A DNA stretch of 64,000 bases, from positions 310,001 through 374,000 of the forward strand of contig NZ_JAIWNC010000003.1 of the NCBI RefSeq assembly GCF_020216025.1. The letters are read 5' to 3'. The notes below the pieces were generated by a model, which was given only the letters and a program-made list of their open reading frames with translations, was not told where the DNA came from and did no database searches. Each line of letters starts with the position of its first letter. Position 1 is the first letter of the stretch. The position numbers and the translations under genes were made by a program. Source of the DNA: Jidongwangia harbinensis. GTDB lineage: Bacteria > Actinomycetota > Actinomycetes > Mycobacteriales > Micromonosporaceae. This document shows, in pieces, positions 8,755 through 17,265 of this stretch.

Positions 8755-9705
8755 TCAGATCCGCCGGGCCAGGTCGGCCGCGCCCACCACGCCGGCGGTG
8801 TTGCCGGTCTCCGCCGCCTTGATCGACGACACCGGGAAGCGGCCACGCTGCGCCAGCTGGTCCCGGTACGTCCGCTCGGTCGGACCCAGCAGCAGGTCAC
8901 CGGCATCGATGACACCGCCGCCGACCACCAGGATCTGCGGGTCGAAGGTCTGCGCCAGGTCCGCCATCGCCACGCCCAGCCAGTACCCGATCTGCGCGAA
9001 CGCATCCCGCGCCACGCCGTCGCCGTGCTGTGCCGCCTGGGTGATCTGCCGGCCGGTGATCGCCAGCGGGTCGCCGCCGGCCAGTTCCAGCAACAGTCCG
9101 GCCCGGTCCGGCTCCTGGCGCGCGCCGGCCCGAGCGAACCGGACCAGGGCGTTGCCGCTGGCATACTGCTCCAGGCAGCCGAGGCGGCCACAGCCGCAGG
9201 GATGACCGTCCGGTACGGACTGGATGTGCCCCAACTCCCCGGCGATCCCGTTGGCGCCGCGCCACAGTGCACCGTTGAGCACGATGCCGCCCCCGATGCC
9301 GGTGCCCACCGTGATCATCAGCATCGAGTCGTCCGCGTCCCGGGCCGCGCCGAACCGGAACTCGGCCCAGGCGGCCACATTGGCGTCGTTCTCCAGCACG
9401 GTGGGCAGACCCACCGCCTTGGTCACGTAGTCGCGCAGCGGTTCGTCGCGCCAGGCCAGGTTCGGCGCGAACAGCACGGTCGACCCGGCCGCGTCGATCC
9501 AGGCCGCGGCGCCGATCCCGATCGCGGTGGCCTGCGGGTACTCCGCCGCCAGCTCGGCCGCCACCTCGACAATGGTGTCGCGGGTGCCCGCCTGGTCCTC
9601 CGCGGGTGTGTCCCGGCGGTTCGACGCCAGCACGGTGCCGTGCTCGTCGACCACTCCACCGGCCACCTTCGTGCCGCCGACGTCGACTCCGATGGTCAGC
9701 GTCAC
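8755..9705 (-). CDS. glkA: ROK-family glucokinase
   Basis: The enzyme phosphorylates glucose to glucose-6-phosphate with ATP in the cytoplasm, and in Streptomyces the orthologue also takes part in glucose repression. The 316-residue sequence carries the ATP-binding GVDVGGTKVAGGVVD, the sugar-binding LENDANVAAWAE, TVGTGIGGGIVLNG, and the ROK zinc block GHIQ...CGCGRLGCLEQYASG with its three cysteines and histidine. The GTG at 9705 follows GAGGGG at a good distance and starts just before the first beta strand; an in-frame extension to 9852 overlaps the next gene. Downstream it is followed by the EEP-family gene. Confidence 0.95.
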   Translation of the reverse strand: MTLTIGVDVGGTKVAGGVVDEHGTVLASNRRDTPAEDQAGTRDTIVEVAAELAAEYPQATAIGIGAAAWIDAAGSTVLFAPNLAWRDEPLRDYVTKAVGLPTVLENDANVAAWAEFRFGAARDADDSMLMITVGTGIGGGIVLNGALWRGANGIAGELGHIQSVPDGHPCGCGRLGCLEQYASGNALVRFARAGARQEPDRAGLLLELAGGDPLAITGRQITQAAQHGDGVARDAFAQIGYWLGVAMADLAQTFDPQILVVGGGVIDAGDLLLGPTERTYRDQLAQRGRFPVSSIKAAETGNTAGVVGAADLARRI

Positions 9706-9727
9706 GCTGCCCGTCCCCTCTGTTTTG

Positions 9728-10921
9728 TCACACCCGGTCGCCGGTGCGGGCGCCGTCGCCCGTACCCGCGTCCGGGTCCTCGGCCGCCGCAGCGGCCGGT
9801 GCAGATCCGGCACCCGGCCGGTCGGCACCCGCCGGCCGGCCCGGAACATCATGATCCACGGTGGTCGGCTGCGCCACGCCGTGAACAGTCTTATCAGCGG
9901 TGGCGGCGGCCCACACGTCCCCGCCCACGCGGCGGGACGGGGGTGATCCTGCGGACGGTGCGGCGGTGCCGGGGGCGGTCACGCCGGGCGTGGCGGAGCC
10001 GGGCTTCGCGGAACCGGACGTGGTGGGACCCGGCGTGGTGGGACCCGGCGTGGCGAGCTCAGGCGTGGCAAGGCCGGGCTTCGCGGAACCGGGCGTGGCG
10101 AGGTCAGGGGTGGCGGGGCTGAAGGTGGCGGTGGCCGGCGCCGCGTTCGGCCCTGGCCGCTGCGGGGTGGTGGGGGCGGCGTCGGCAGAGCCGGTCCCGC
10201 CCGGCTCCGGGCGCGCGGCGTCGGCAGAGCCAGTCCCGCCCGGCTTCGGCCGCGCGGCGCCGGGAGCGCCCGGTCGGCCCGGCTTCGGCCGTGCGGTGGC
10301 CCGCCGGCTCGTCTCGTCCTTGGCCGCGGCCTCGCGGGTGGCCGCGCTCCACGGCGAATCGTTCCCGTCCGGAGCGGGGGCGGCGGCCGGAGCGGCTCCC
10401 CGGCGGGTCGCGGCGCCCCAGGCCGAGTCGGGATCGGGACGTGGCGGGGCCGGGCGGGCGGGCCGGGGCCGCTCACCGCTCATCGCCGAGACCGCCCGCA
10501 TCAGGGAGGCGACGCCGGTGGCGAAGTCACCCGCACCGGTGGCGAGCCGCTCCACCGACTGCGGGCTCGGGTCGCGCAGACCGGCGATCACCCGGCAGAT
10601 CGGGCAGACGCAACACTCCGCGCTCCCGGTCGCCCAGGCCCCGTGCCCGGCCACTGAGGCGTTGTCGGGGTCGGTTCCGGCGGCCCCGCCGTCACCGCGA
10701 GCCTCCGTGCCGCGACCGGCGTCACCGCGAGCCTGCGCCCCGGAACCGGCGTCGCCGCCGGACCGGTGCCCGCCGGACGACCCGGTGAACTGACCGACCA
10801 GGCCGGCCACCGTGTCACCGAGACCACCCGGCCGGGTGACGCCGCTGCGGACCGCCATCGCGAGCACGGTGGCGACCAGCCGCTCGGCCTCCTCGCGCGC
10901 CGATCCGGTGCCTTCCGCCAT
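9728..10921 (-). CDS. Uncharacterised low-complexity protein with a CxxC-like motif
   Basis: This 397-residue protein is not recognised. Residues 1-30 form a helix (EEAERLVATVLAMAVRSG), and a second conserved-looking block near 100-145 reads CCVCPICRVIAGLRDPSPQ, then a helix ERLATGAGDFATGVASLMRAV; the cysteines suggest metal or redox binding. From about residue 160 to the end the sequence is a run of imperfect proline/alanine/threonine/glycine units (PEPGGTGSADAA, ATPGSAKPG, TTPGPT) with no predicted fold. Similar N-terminal blocks occur beside SRPBCC genes in actinomycetes, and here the SRPBCC gene lies directly upstream on the same strand, 31 bases away. The function is unknown. Confidence 0.65.
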   Translation of the reverse strand: MAEGTGSAREEAERLVATVLAMAVRSGVTRPGGLGDTVAGLVGQFTGSSGGHRSGGDAGSGAQARGDAGRGTEARGDGGAAGTDPDNASVAGHGAWATGSAECCVCPICRVIAGLRDPSPQSVERLATGAGDFATGVASLMRAVSAMSGERPRPARPAPPRPDPDSAWGAATRRGAAPAAAPAPDGNDSPWSAATREAAAKDETSRRATARPKPGRPGAPGAARPKPGGTGSADAARPEPGGTGSADAAPTTPQRPGPNAAPATATFSPATPDLATPGSAKPGLATPELATPGPTTPGPTTSGSAKPGSATPGVTAPGTAAPSAGSPPSRRVGGDVWAAATADKTVHGVAQPTTVDHDVPGRPAGADRPGAGSAPAAAAAEDPDAGTGDGARTGDRV

Positions 10922-10952
10922 GAGTGCCCCCTGCCCGTACCGCTGTGGTGTG

Positions 10953-11405
10953 TCAGGCCTGTGTCAGGCTCTCCACCCGGCGCTTGAGCTGCTTCAACGC
11001 CGTATCCATGATCATCTTTTCGGCCTTGCGCCGGAACATGCCGAGCATGCCGATGGAGAGTTCCACCTCGAGGGTGTACGTCACGGTGGTGCCGCCGGCG
11101 CCGTCGTCCACCAGGTCATAGGAACCCTGCTGCGACTTCTGCGTCTTCGACGGCGCGACCAGGTGCCACTCGATGCGGGACAGATCCTCGGCGTAGGAGT
11201 ACTCGAGGGTGTACTCGTCGGCCATCACGCCGGCGTCGATCACGAAATGGACCTCGGCGGCGTACCCGTCCTCATATTCGCTCACCACCTCGACCCGCTT
11301 CATCGCCTCCGCCCACTCCGGATAGCGCGCGAAGTCGCAGATCACCGCGGCGACCTGAGCGAGCGGCGCCTGAACCTGGATCGACTGCGTCGAGGTGTCC
11401 GCCAT
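10953..11405 (-). CDS. SRPBCC (START/Bet v1-like) family protein
   Basis: The 150-residue protein has the polyketide-cyclase/dehydrase-like helix-grip arrangement: SIQVQAPLAQVAAVICDFARYPEWAEAMKRVEVV at the start, alternating strands (AAEVHFVIDAG, RIEWHLVAPS, TTVTYTLEVELSI) and a long C-terminal helix. Such cytoplasmic proteins bind hydrophobic ligands; members beside acyl-CoA or polyketide genes act as cyclases, but no such context exists here. The ATG at 11405 is eight bases after a TAGCCT box that belongs to a damage-type promoter match, so the mRNA may be leaderless although a GGAG also lies close. It is divergent from the sensor kinase gene. Confidence 0.85.
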   Translation of the reverse strand: MADTSTQSIQVQAPLAQVAAVICDFARYPEWAEAMKRVEVVSEYEDGYAAEVHFVIDAGVMADEYTLEYSYAEDLSRIEWHLVAPSKTQKSQQGSYDLVDDGAGGTTVTYTLEVELSIGMLGMFRRKAEKMIMDTALKQLKRRVESLTQA

Positions 11406-11413
11406 AGCTCCGG

Positions 11414-11436
11414 AGGCTACCCGGTACGACCGACAA
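11414..11436 (-). promoter_or_regulatory. RecA-independent DNA-damage (PafBC-type) promoter match upstream of the SRPBCC gene
   Basis: Read on the minus strand: TTGTCGGTC, eight bases, then TAGCCT. This has the element order and spacing of the published mycobacterial RecA-NDp consensus TTGTCRGTG-N8-TAnnnT, with one mismatch in the first block. The -10 hexamer ends eight bases before the ATG. Confidence 0.55.
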
Positions 11437-11490
11437 TCCCGGCGACCGGGCCGAGGAGTCAACAGGCTGCGCCGAGTCGCCGATGGGCCG

Positions 11491-13209
11491 ATGTCGGAGG
11501 GTGCGACTACGATCCGTCACGTGCCAGCCTCCCCCACCGTCCCGGCGCGCGTCCAGCCGCTCGCGATGGCCGCCCGCATCGTCATGATTGCCCTGGTCAC
11601 GACGCTGACCCTGATCACGACGAAGGAGTTCGCGCAGCTCGGCTGGATCGCTCTTCTCCTGGTGGCCGCGCTGCCCGCGTTCGTCGCGCCGGACCACCGG
11701 ATCTGGGCTCCGTTCGGGCGCTTCGCCGAGGTGGCCGTGACCGGGCTGGCCGCCGGGTCGGTGGCCGTGGCGGCCGCGCGCACCGGCACGCTGGACTCCG
11801 GCTTCGGCGCCGAGGCGGTGCTGCCCTACCTGGCCGTCCCGCTGCTCACCGCGGCGCTGCGCCGGCGGCCCACCGAGGGTGCCGCCCTGCTGGGCGTGGC
11901 CGCCGCGACGATGGTGGTGGGCGGCGCGTTCGTCGGCGACCCGCGGCCGATCACCCAGTTCGGCTTCCTGGTCGCCTGCGGGCAGTGGCTGGTGCTCGGC
12001 ACGATCATCACGTTCGCCACCGACACCATGCGCCAGCTGATGCAGCCGGCCGAGCCCACCCCGCAGCCGTACGCCGAGGCCACCCGCCTGCTCACCCAGC
12101 TGCGCAGCGTGGCCCGGTCGCTGCCCGGCGCCACCCTGGACCCGGGCGGCATCTCCGAGCACCTGCTGGAGGAGCTGCGCGCGGTCGCGCCGGGGCACCG
12201 GGCGGCGGTGCTGTCGGCCAGCGGTGGCGGCCGGCTGGTGGTGCTGGCGCAGACCGGTGCCGACCGGGTGGACTGGGAGACGACGCTGGACTCCGACTCG
12301 GCGATCGCCGACGCCTGGGCGACCCAGCAGCCGCAGACGGCCAGCCGGTCCCAGGCGCGCTCGCACCGGGGCGGAGACGCCTCGTCACTCGTGGTGCCGC
12401 TGGTCGCCGGTGTCCGTACCATCGGCCTGGTGATCCTGGAGGCGGACGTCGCGCAGGCGTACCCCTCCGCGGTCGTCAACCGGGTCCTGGAGGTGACCGG
12501 CCCGGCCGCGCTGCGGCTGGAGGCCGCCCTTCTCTTCGACGATGTCCGCTCGCTGGCCACCAACGAGGAACGCCAACGGCTCGCCCGGGAGATCCACGAC
12601 GGGGTGGCGCAGGAACTCGTGATGGTCGGGTACGGCATCGACAACGCCGCGGCGACGCTCCCCGAGGGCGCCGACGAGACCGCGGAGGAGCTGCGCGTGC
12701 TGCGCGGCGAGGTCACCCGGGTCATCACCGAGCTGCGGCTGAGCCTGTTCGAGCTGCGCTCGGAGGTGGACCGCAACGGCGGTCTGGCGGCGGCCATCGC
12801 CGAGTACGCCCGCACCCTCGGCACCTCGGCCGGCCTGCGGGTGCACTTCACGTTCGACGAGTCCACCGCCCGGCTGCCCGCCGCGACCGAGGCGGAACTG
12901 CTGCGCATCGCGCAGGAGGCGATCACCAACGCCCGCAAGCACGCGGGCGCGTCCAACCTGTGGGTGACGTGCACCGTCGACCCGCCGTACGCCGAGATCG
13001 AGGTCTCCGACGACGGCAAGGGTTTCGCCGACGACCGGCCGGACGGACGGTACGGGCTCACCATCATGGCCGAACGGGCCGAACGAATCCGCGGAAGGCT
13101 CAAGATCACGCCGCGACACCCCAGCGGGACAACCGTTGCCGTAGTGCTCGGAAGTTCCGCTCGGCGCGATAGCGTGCGAGATAGCGTTTCCGCTCCAGAA
13201 GGGGAGTAA
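11491..13209 (+). CDS. Membrane sensor histidine kinase, NarL/DegS class
   Basis: About 572 residues. The N-terminal third has several membrane helices (MAARIVMIALVTTLTLIT, LGWIALLLVAALPAFVA, and further segments to about residue 170). A GAF-like region follows (about 200-340, with HRAAVLSASGGGRLVVLAQTG), then the HisKA_3 phosphoacceptor LAREIHDGVAQELVMVG and the ATPase domain with EAITNARKHAGAS (N box) and SDDGKGFADDRPDGRYGLTIMAERA (G1/G2). It would autophosphorylate the HisKA_3 histidine and pass phosphate to the response regulator gene seven bases downstream. ATG 11491 is the best start because earlier codons overlap the divergent gene; GTG 11521 is also possible. The signal sensed is unknown. 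Confidence 0.9.
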   Translation: MSEGATTIRHVPASPTVPARVQPLAMAARIVMIALVTTLTLITTKEFAQLGWIALLLVAALPAFVAPDHRIWAPFGRFAEVAVTGLAAGSVAVAAARTGTLDSGFGAEAVLPYLAVPLLTAALRRRPTEGAALLGVAAATMVVGGAFVGDPRPITQFGFLVACGQWLVLGTIITFATDTMRQLMQPAEPTPQPYAEATRLLTQLRSVARSLPGATLDPGGISEHLLEELRAVAPGHRAAVLSASGGGRLVVLAQTGADRVDWETTLDSDSAIADAWATQQPQTASRSQARSHRGGDASSLVVPLVAGVRTIGLVILEADVAQAYPSAVVNRVLEVTGPAALRLEAALLFDDVRSLATNEERQRLAREIHDGVAQELVMVGYGIDNAAATLPEGADETAEELRVLRGEVTRVITELRLSLFELRSEVDRNGGLAAAIAEYARTLGTSAGLRVHFTFDESTARLPAATEAELLRIAQEAITNARKHAGASNLWVTCTVDPPYAEIEVSDDGKGFADDRPDGRYGLTIMAERAERIRGRLKITPRHPSGTTVAVVLGSSARRDSVRDSVSAPEGE

Positions 13210-13216
13210 CCCGAGC

Positions 13217-13885
13217 ATGTCGACCAGTCCGATGCCGACGACGCGCACCAAGGTCCTCCTTGTCGACGATCACGACCTGATCCGTAAGGGGCTGCGACAC
13301 GCATTCGAGCGCGATCGGCAGTTCGAGGTCGTCGGCGAGGCCGCAACGGCCGCGGAGGCGGTACGCCAGGCCGGTGCGCTGCAGCCCGATGTCGTGATCA
13401 TGGACCTGCGCCTGCCCGACGGGAGCGGCCTGGAGGCCACCCGTGCGCTGCGCAAGAACAACGCCAACATGGGCATCGTGGTCCTCACCATGTATGCCGG
13501 TGACGACCAGCTCTTCGGCGCGCTCGAGGCCGGGGCCAGCGCGTTCGTGCCCAAGACCGCGCCCGCGGACGAGGTGGTGGCCGCCGCCCGGCACGCCGCG
13601 TCGGCGCCCAGCGCGTTCACCGCGGCCGACCTGGCCGAGGCGATGAAGCGGCGGCTGGCGCCGTCCGGTCCGCAGCTGTCCCCGCGCGAGGGCCAGGTGC
13701 TGCGGCTGCTGGCCGACGGCATGAGCGTGGCCGGGATCGCCAAGCAGCTGTTCGTCTCCGAGTCGACGGCGAAGACCCACATCTCCAAGCTGTACGAGAA
13801 GCTCGGTGCCGCGAACCGCGCGCAGGCCCTCATGACGGCACTGCGGCTGGGTCTGCTCGAAGCGCCCGACGCGCCGAAATTCTGA
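13217..13885 (+). CDS. NarL/FixJ-family response regulator
   Basis: The 222-residue regulator has a receiver domain with acidic pair D17-D18, phosphoacceptor D63 in VIMDLRLPDGSG and K113 in FVPKTAP, followed by a LuxR-type helix-turn-helix (LSPREGQVLRLLADGMSVAGIAKQ, then STAKTHISKLYEKL). All receiver catalytic residues are present, so phosphorylation by the kinase encoded just upstream is expected, with dimerisation and DNA binding as output. The ATG at 13217 follows GGGGAGTAA at short distance. A hairpin terminator lies 43 bases after the stop. Confidence 0.93.
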   Translation: MSTSPMPTTRTKVLLVDDHDLIRKGLRHAFERDRQFEVVGEAATAAEAVRQAGALQPDVVIMDLRLPDGSGLEATRALRKNNANMGIVVLTMYAGDDQLFGALEAGASAFVPKTAPADEVVAAARHAASAPSAFTAADLAEAMKRRLAPSGPQLSPREGQVLRLLADGMSVAGIAKQLFVSESTAKTHISKLYEKLGAANRAQALMTALRLGLLEAPDAPKF

Positions 13886-13927
13886 TCCCGGCCCGGCCCC
13901 GCGCGAGGAGCCGGACCCGCCCGCTGC

Positions 13928-13960
13928 GAACCGCCCGCCGCTACTGAGGTCGGGCGGTTC
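13928..13960 (+). terminator. Hairpin terminator after the two-component operon
   Basis: GAACCGCCCG (13928-13937) pairs perfectly with CGGGCGGTTC (13951-13960) across a 13-base loop, followed by TTGGCATT. It lies between the response regulator stop and the convergent DUF4395 gene, so it could serve both strands. Confidence 0.6.
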
Positions 13961-14056
13961 TTGGCATTCCGGGCAGTTGCGGCGTGTCCGGGCCGGTCGA
14001 CCTTCGGCCGGACTTGGCTGCCCGCGCGGTGGCGCCCGGTGACCGAGCGGACCAGC

Positions 14057-14470
14057 TCAGAGCCGCCGGGCGGTCAACCGGCGCGCCGCCAGGTAGGTCT
14101 CGCACCCCAGGCAGAAGCCGAACGCCGCGTTGAGGAACGCGGCGAACAACCCCATCGCCGCGAACGTGACCCCCACGGCCACGACCCCGGACAGGTACCC
14201 CGCCGCGGACACCGCCAGGAACGCGAAGCCGACCACCTGGGCGAACCGCACGGGCGCGGCCGGCTCCCGCTCGGCCGGCGGCCCGATGCGCGGCAGCACG
14301 AGCAGACGGAAGATCAGCGGGTACGGGCCGCGCTGCGGATCGAGCGCGGTGACCGCGAAGACGGCGGCCTGCGCGAGGGCCAGCCAACCGGCGCCGGTGA
14401 CCAGGACGGCGACCAGGACGGCGCTGGTCAGCACGGCGGCGAAGCGCTGGCCACGGGGATCGAGTTCCAT
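14057..14470 (-). CDS. DUF4395 membrane protein
   Basis: The 137-residue membrane protein begins MELDPRGQRFAAVLTS and has about four hydrophobic helices. The family marks are FRLLVLPRIGPPAEREPAAPVRFAQ in the middle loop and the C-terminal GFCLGCETYLAARR with two cysteines. DUF4395 proteins are regularly encoded beside thioredoxin-like proteins, as here where the membrane-anchored thioredoxin gene lies 120 bases upstream on the same strand; the paired cysteines suggest a redox partner in the membrane, which is inference. ATG 14470 was preferred over the GTG seven codons earlier because it begins at the conserved MELDPRG start. Confidence 0.82.
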   Translation of the reverse strand: MELDPRGQRFAAVLTSAVLVAVLVTGAGWLALAQAAVFAVTALDPQRGPYPLIFRLLVLPRIGPPAEREPAAPVRFAQVVGFAFLAVSAAGYLSGVVAVGVTFAAMGLFAAFLNAAFGFCLGCETYLAARRLTARRL

Positions 14471-14590
14471 GGGAAGACTGTGGCAGCTCACCGTCCCGGT
14501 GACCCGGTGAGCATGATCACCTTCGGCCGGGTGCAGATTCGGGGAACCGGGGATCGACCGGAGGCCGACGTCGGCCCGGCCGGTACCGGG

Positions 14591-15130
14591 TCAGCGCGAC
14601 GGGGACAGCAGATCGGCCACCGCGGCGATCAGGTGCGGCTTACCCGGTACGCCGGTCGCCCGCTTGACCACCCGGCCGTCCGCGTCGAGCACCAGCAGCG
14701 TCGGCGTGCGCCAGATGCCCAGTGCCCGCACCTCGTCCAGGTGGCTCTCCGCGTCCACCTCGACGTGCCGCACGCCCGGCAGCATCGCCGCGACGTCGGT
14801 GCACACCCGGCGCACCGCCCGGCACGGCGCGCAGAACGCGGTGGAGAACTGCAGCAGGGTCGCGGGGGCCGGCACCACACCGAGCGACGCCAGCAGGGCG
14901 GCGTCGATCCGCTCCCCCGGTTGCGCTTCCGGGGCCTCGGCGCCGGCCCCGGACTCGACCACACCCTCGCCAGCCCCGGCCGTCACGTCCGCCTCCCCGG
15001 CTCCACGTCCACCCGACCCGGGCGGCGGTGCGGCGACCGGCCGCAGCCGGCCATCCGTGCCCCGGCGCCACAGGCCGACCGCGCCGCCGAGGAGCAGCAC
15101 CGCGACGACGACGAGCAGGCCGGTGGTCAT
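14591..15130 (-). CDS. Membrane-anchored thioredoxin-like protein
   Basis: This 179-residue protein has one N-terminal membrane helix (TGLLVVVAVLLLGGAVGLW, residues 3-21), a 60-residue glycine/alanine-rich linker and a C-terminal thioredoxin domain. The redox motif is FCAPC (C100, C103) inside LLQFSTAFCAPCRAVRR, and the cis-proline loop is IWRTPTLLVLDADG. The active domain therefore probably lies at the membrane surface; the positive residues right after the helix (LWRRG) argue for a cytoplasmic domain. With the DUF4395 gene downstream it forms a probable two-gene redox unit. The ATG at 15130 directly precedes the helix. Confidence 0.85.
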   Translation of the reverse strand: MTTGLLVVVAVLLLGGAVGLWRRGTDGRLRPVAAPPPGSGGRGAGEADVTAGAGEGVVESGAGAEAPEAQPGERIDAALLASLGVVPAPATLLQFSTAFCAPCRAVRRVCTDVAAMLPGVRHVEVDAESHLDEVRALGIWRTPTLLVLDADGRVVKRATGVPGKPHLIAAVADLLSPSR

Positions 15131-15169
15131 GATCTCTACTCTGACACGCCATCGGCGGAGCACCCGCGC

Positions 15170-17134
15170 TCATCCCGGCTGGTAGGCGCTCGCCTGCAGG
15201 GTGAACAACTGGGCGTAGATCCCGTCCGCGGCCATCAGCGACCCGTGATCGCCCTCCTCGACCACCGCGCCGTGGTCCAGCACGTAGATCCGGTCCGCCT
15301 CCCGCACGCTCGCCATCCGGTGGGTGATCAGCACGACGGTCCGGCCGGCGGCCAAGTCGCGGAGCCGGCGGTACACCTCGTGCTCGGCGCGGGCGTCCAG
15401 GTTCGCGGTGGGTTCGTCGCAGATCAGCAGCGGCGCGTCCCGGTAGAACGCCCGGCTGACCGCGAGCCGCTGCCACTGGCCGCCGGACAGGTCGGCGCCG
15501 TCGGTGAAGTGCCGGGACAGCAGCGTGTCGTACTGGCGGCTGAGTTCCATCACGAAGTCGTGGGCGTCGCCGGCCCGGGCCGCCTCGTGCACGTCGCCGG
15601 CCCGTACCTGGCGGTCGTACCGTCCGATGGTGATGTTGGTCCGCGCGGAGAGCGGCCACCGGGTCGGTTCCTGCAGCACCACCGCGACCCGCTCGCGGAT
15701 CGTCTCCGGGTCGTAGGCCCGGGCGTCCACGTCGTCCCACCGGACCGTGCCCCGCTGCGGCCGGTAGAGGCCGGCGAGCAGCGCGGCGAGCGTGGACTTG
15801 CCGGAGCCGTTCTCGCCGACCAGCGCGACCACCTCACCCCGGCGCAGCGTCATGGTGACGTCGCGGACGGCGGGTCGCTCGGCGTCCGGATAGCTGAACG
15901 TGACACCGTCCAGGCGGACCTCGGCGAACTGTGCCGGCGCGACGCCGCCCGGCGCCGGTTCGGCACGGTGCTCGGACAGCTCGCAGAAGCCCTGGAAGTC
16001 GGCGAAGTACAGACCCTGTTCGAACACCCGGTTCGCGGTGAAGGCCAGCTCGGTGAGTTTGCCGATGCCCATGTTGATCGCGTACGCGGCCGCGCCGCCC
16101 GCCGCCAGGTCCATCCGGCCGGTCCACAGCAGCCAGAGCAGGGTCGCGTACGTGGCACCGGTGGCCACCGCGCTCAGTGCCGTGCCGACGAGCGTGGTCC
16201 GGACCCGCCGCCCGGAGATCCGGATCTCCTCCGCGGTGGAGATGGCCAGCACCCGCCGGACCTCGGCGAGCAGGAACTCGCGCACCGTGAACGCCCGCAG
16301 TTCGGACGCGGGTTCCCGGGCGGCGAGCAGTTCGGCGAGCATCCGCTGGCGCCGCCACACGGCGATGAGGCGCAGCACCGAGCGGTATCCGAGGCGCGCG
16401 GACCGCACCGCCGCCCAGCCGACCGGGATGACCGTGAGCACCAGCAACGGCAGCAGGACGGGGTGCAGCACGGCGAGCACACCGGCCGCCGCGGCCAGCG
16501 CGATGAGGTTGGTGACCAGTTCGATGGCGCGGTCGACGAGTTGCTCGGCGGCGGCGATGCCCCGGTCCCGGGCCCGTTCCATGGCGTCGCGCCAGCTCGG
16601 GTCGTCGAAGGTGGACAGGTCGACGCGGGTGGTGAGGTCGAGCAGCCGGAGTTCGGCGGCCTGGTACACCTGGGGTGACAGGCGGCCGTTGGCGGCGGCC
16701 GCGGCGGAGGAGAGCACGCCGCGCACGGCCGCGGCGCCGACGAGCAGGACCAGCGAGGGTACGGCGGCACGCACCCGGTCCGGGGTCGGCCCGTCGCGCA
16801 GCAGGCCGTCGAAGACCCCGACCACGCTGATCATGCTGACCGCGCTGGCGGCTCCGGCCGCGATCTGCAGCGTCACCACGGCCGCGGTGGTGCGCCGGCT
16901 GGCCCGCCAGGCGAGCAGCCAGGCCTGCTGGAGCAGTCGCGGCAACCGGCGCAGCATCCGCAGGAAGCTGGTGTTGGCCGCCTCCTCGGTGCTGGTCATC
17001 CAGTACGGCAGCGCCAGCTCACCGTCGTCGGCCCACTCGGCACCGACGTCGTTCCCGCCCTGCCCCGGTGGCGTCCCGGCCCCGTCACCGACCCGGCCCG
17101 GCGTTTGCGTGTCGTCGGCCGTGGCGTCCTGCAT
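15170..17134 (-). CDS. ABC transporter, fused permease and ATP-binding domains
   Basis: The 654-residue polypeptide is an exporter-type half transporter. A 65-residue polar N-terminus precedes a six-helix membrane domain (about 70-370) and a nucleotide-binding domain (about 400-640) with Walker A GENGSGKST, signature LSGGQWQRLAVSRAF, Walker B LLICDEPTANLD and the H-loop ITHRM. The domain starts with RLDGVTFSYPDAERPAVRDV, as in MsbA/peptide exporters. It must form a homodimer or pair with another half transporter. Substrate is unknown, and no biosynthetic or protease gene adjoins it. The ATG at 17134 starts the protein MQDATADD. Confidence 0.88.
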   Translation of the reverse strand: MQDATADDTQTPGRVGDGAGTPPGQGGNDVGAEWADDGELALPYWMTSTEEAANTSFLRMLRRLPRLLQQAWLLAWRASRRTTAAVVTLQIAAGAASAVSMISVVGVFDGLLRDGPTPDRVRAAVPSLVLLVGAAAVRGVLSSAAAAANGRLSPQVYQAAELRLLDLTTRVDLSTFDDPSWRDAMERARDRGIAAAEQLVDRAIELVTNLIALAAAAGVLAVLHPVLLPLLVLTVIPVGWAAVRSARLGYRSVLRLIAVWRRQRMLAELLAAREPASELRAFTVREFLLAEVRRVLAISTAEEIRISGRRVRTTLVGTALSAVATGATYATLLWLLWTGRMDLAAGGAAAYAINMGIGKLTELAFTANRVFEQGLYFADFQGFCELSEHRAEPAPGGVAPAQFAEVRLDGVTFSYPDAERPAVRDVTMTLRRGEVVALVGENGSGKSTLAALLAGLYRPQRGTVRWDDVDARAYDPETIRERVAVVLQEPTRWPLSARTNITIGRYDRQVRAGDVHEAARAGDAHDFVMELSRQYDTLLSRHFTDGADLSGGQWQRLAVSRAFYRDAPLLICDEPTANLDARAEHEVYRRLRDLAAGRTVVLITHRMASVREADRIYVLDHGAVVEEGDHGSLMAADGIYAQLFTLQASAYQPG

Positions 17135-17176
17135 CGGCGCTCCCGTCCCGGGCGTCGCGGGCCACGAGCCGTGCCC

Positions 17177-17198
17177 GGGCGTGCCGCACCGCACGCCC
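17177..17198 (-). terminator. Hairpin between pimB and the ABC transporter gene
   Basis: GGGCGTGC (17177-17184) and GCACGCCC (17191-17198) form an 8-bp stem with a six-base loop. It lies 68 bases beyond the pimB stop on the minus strand. There is no clear T-run, so it is a weak or factor-assisted terminator. Confidence 0.4.
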
Positions 17199-17265
17199 GT
17201 GCCGGCCCCTCAGCCGTTGATACGCCGCCAGAACGGAGTGTGTCTATACACAGGACTAGGAGTGA

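Noticed and set aside
17220..17265. AT-richer stretch with TAG and TATACA words between the ABC transporter gene and pimB, considered as an attachment site or small RNA
   Set aside because: No direct repeat, tRNA or integrase accompanies it; it is just the gap after pimB with a weak hairpin.
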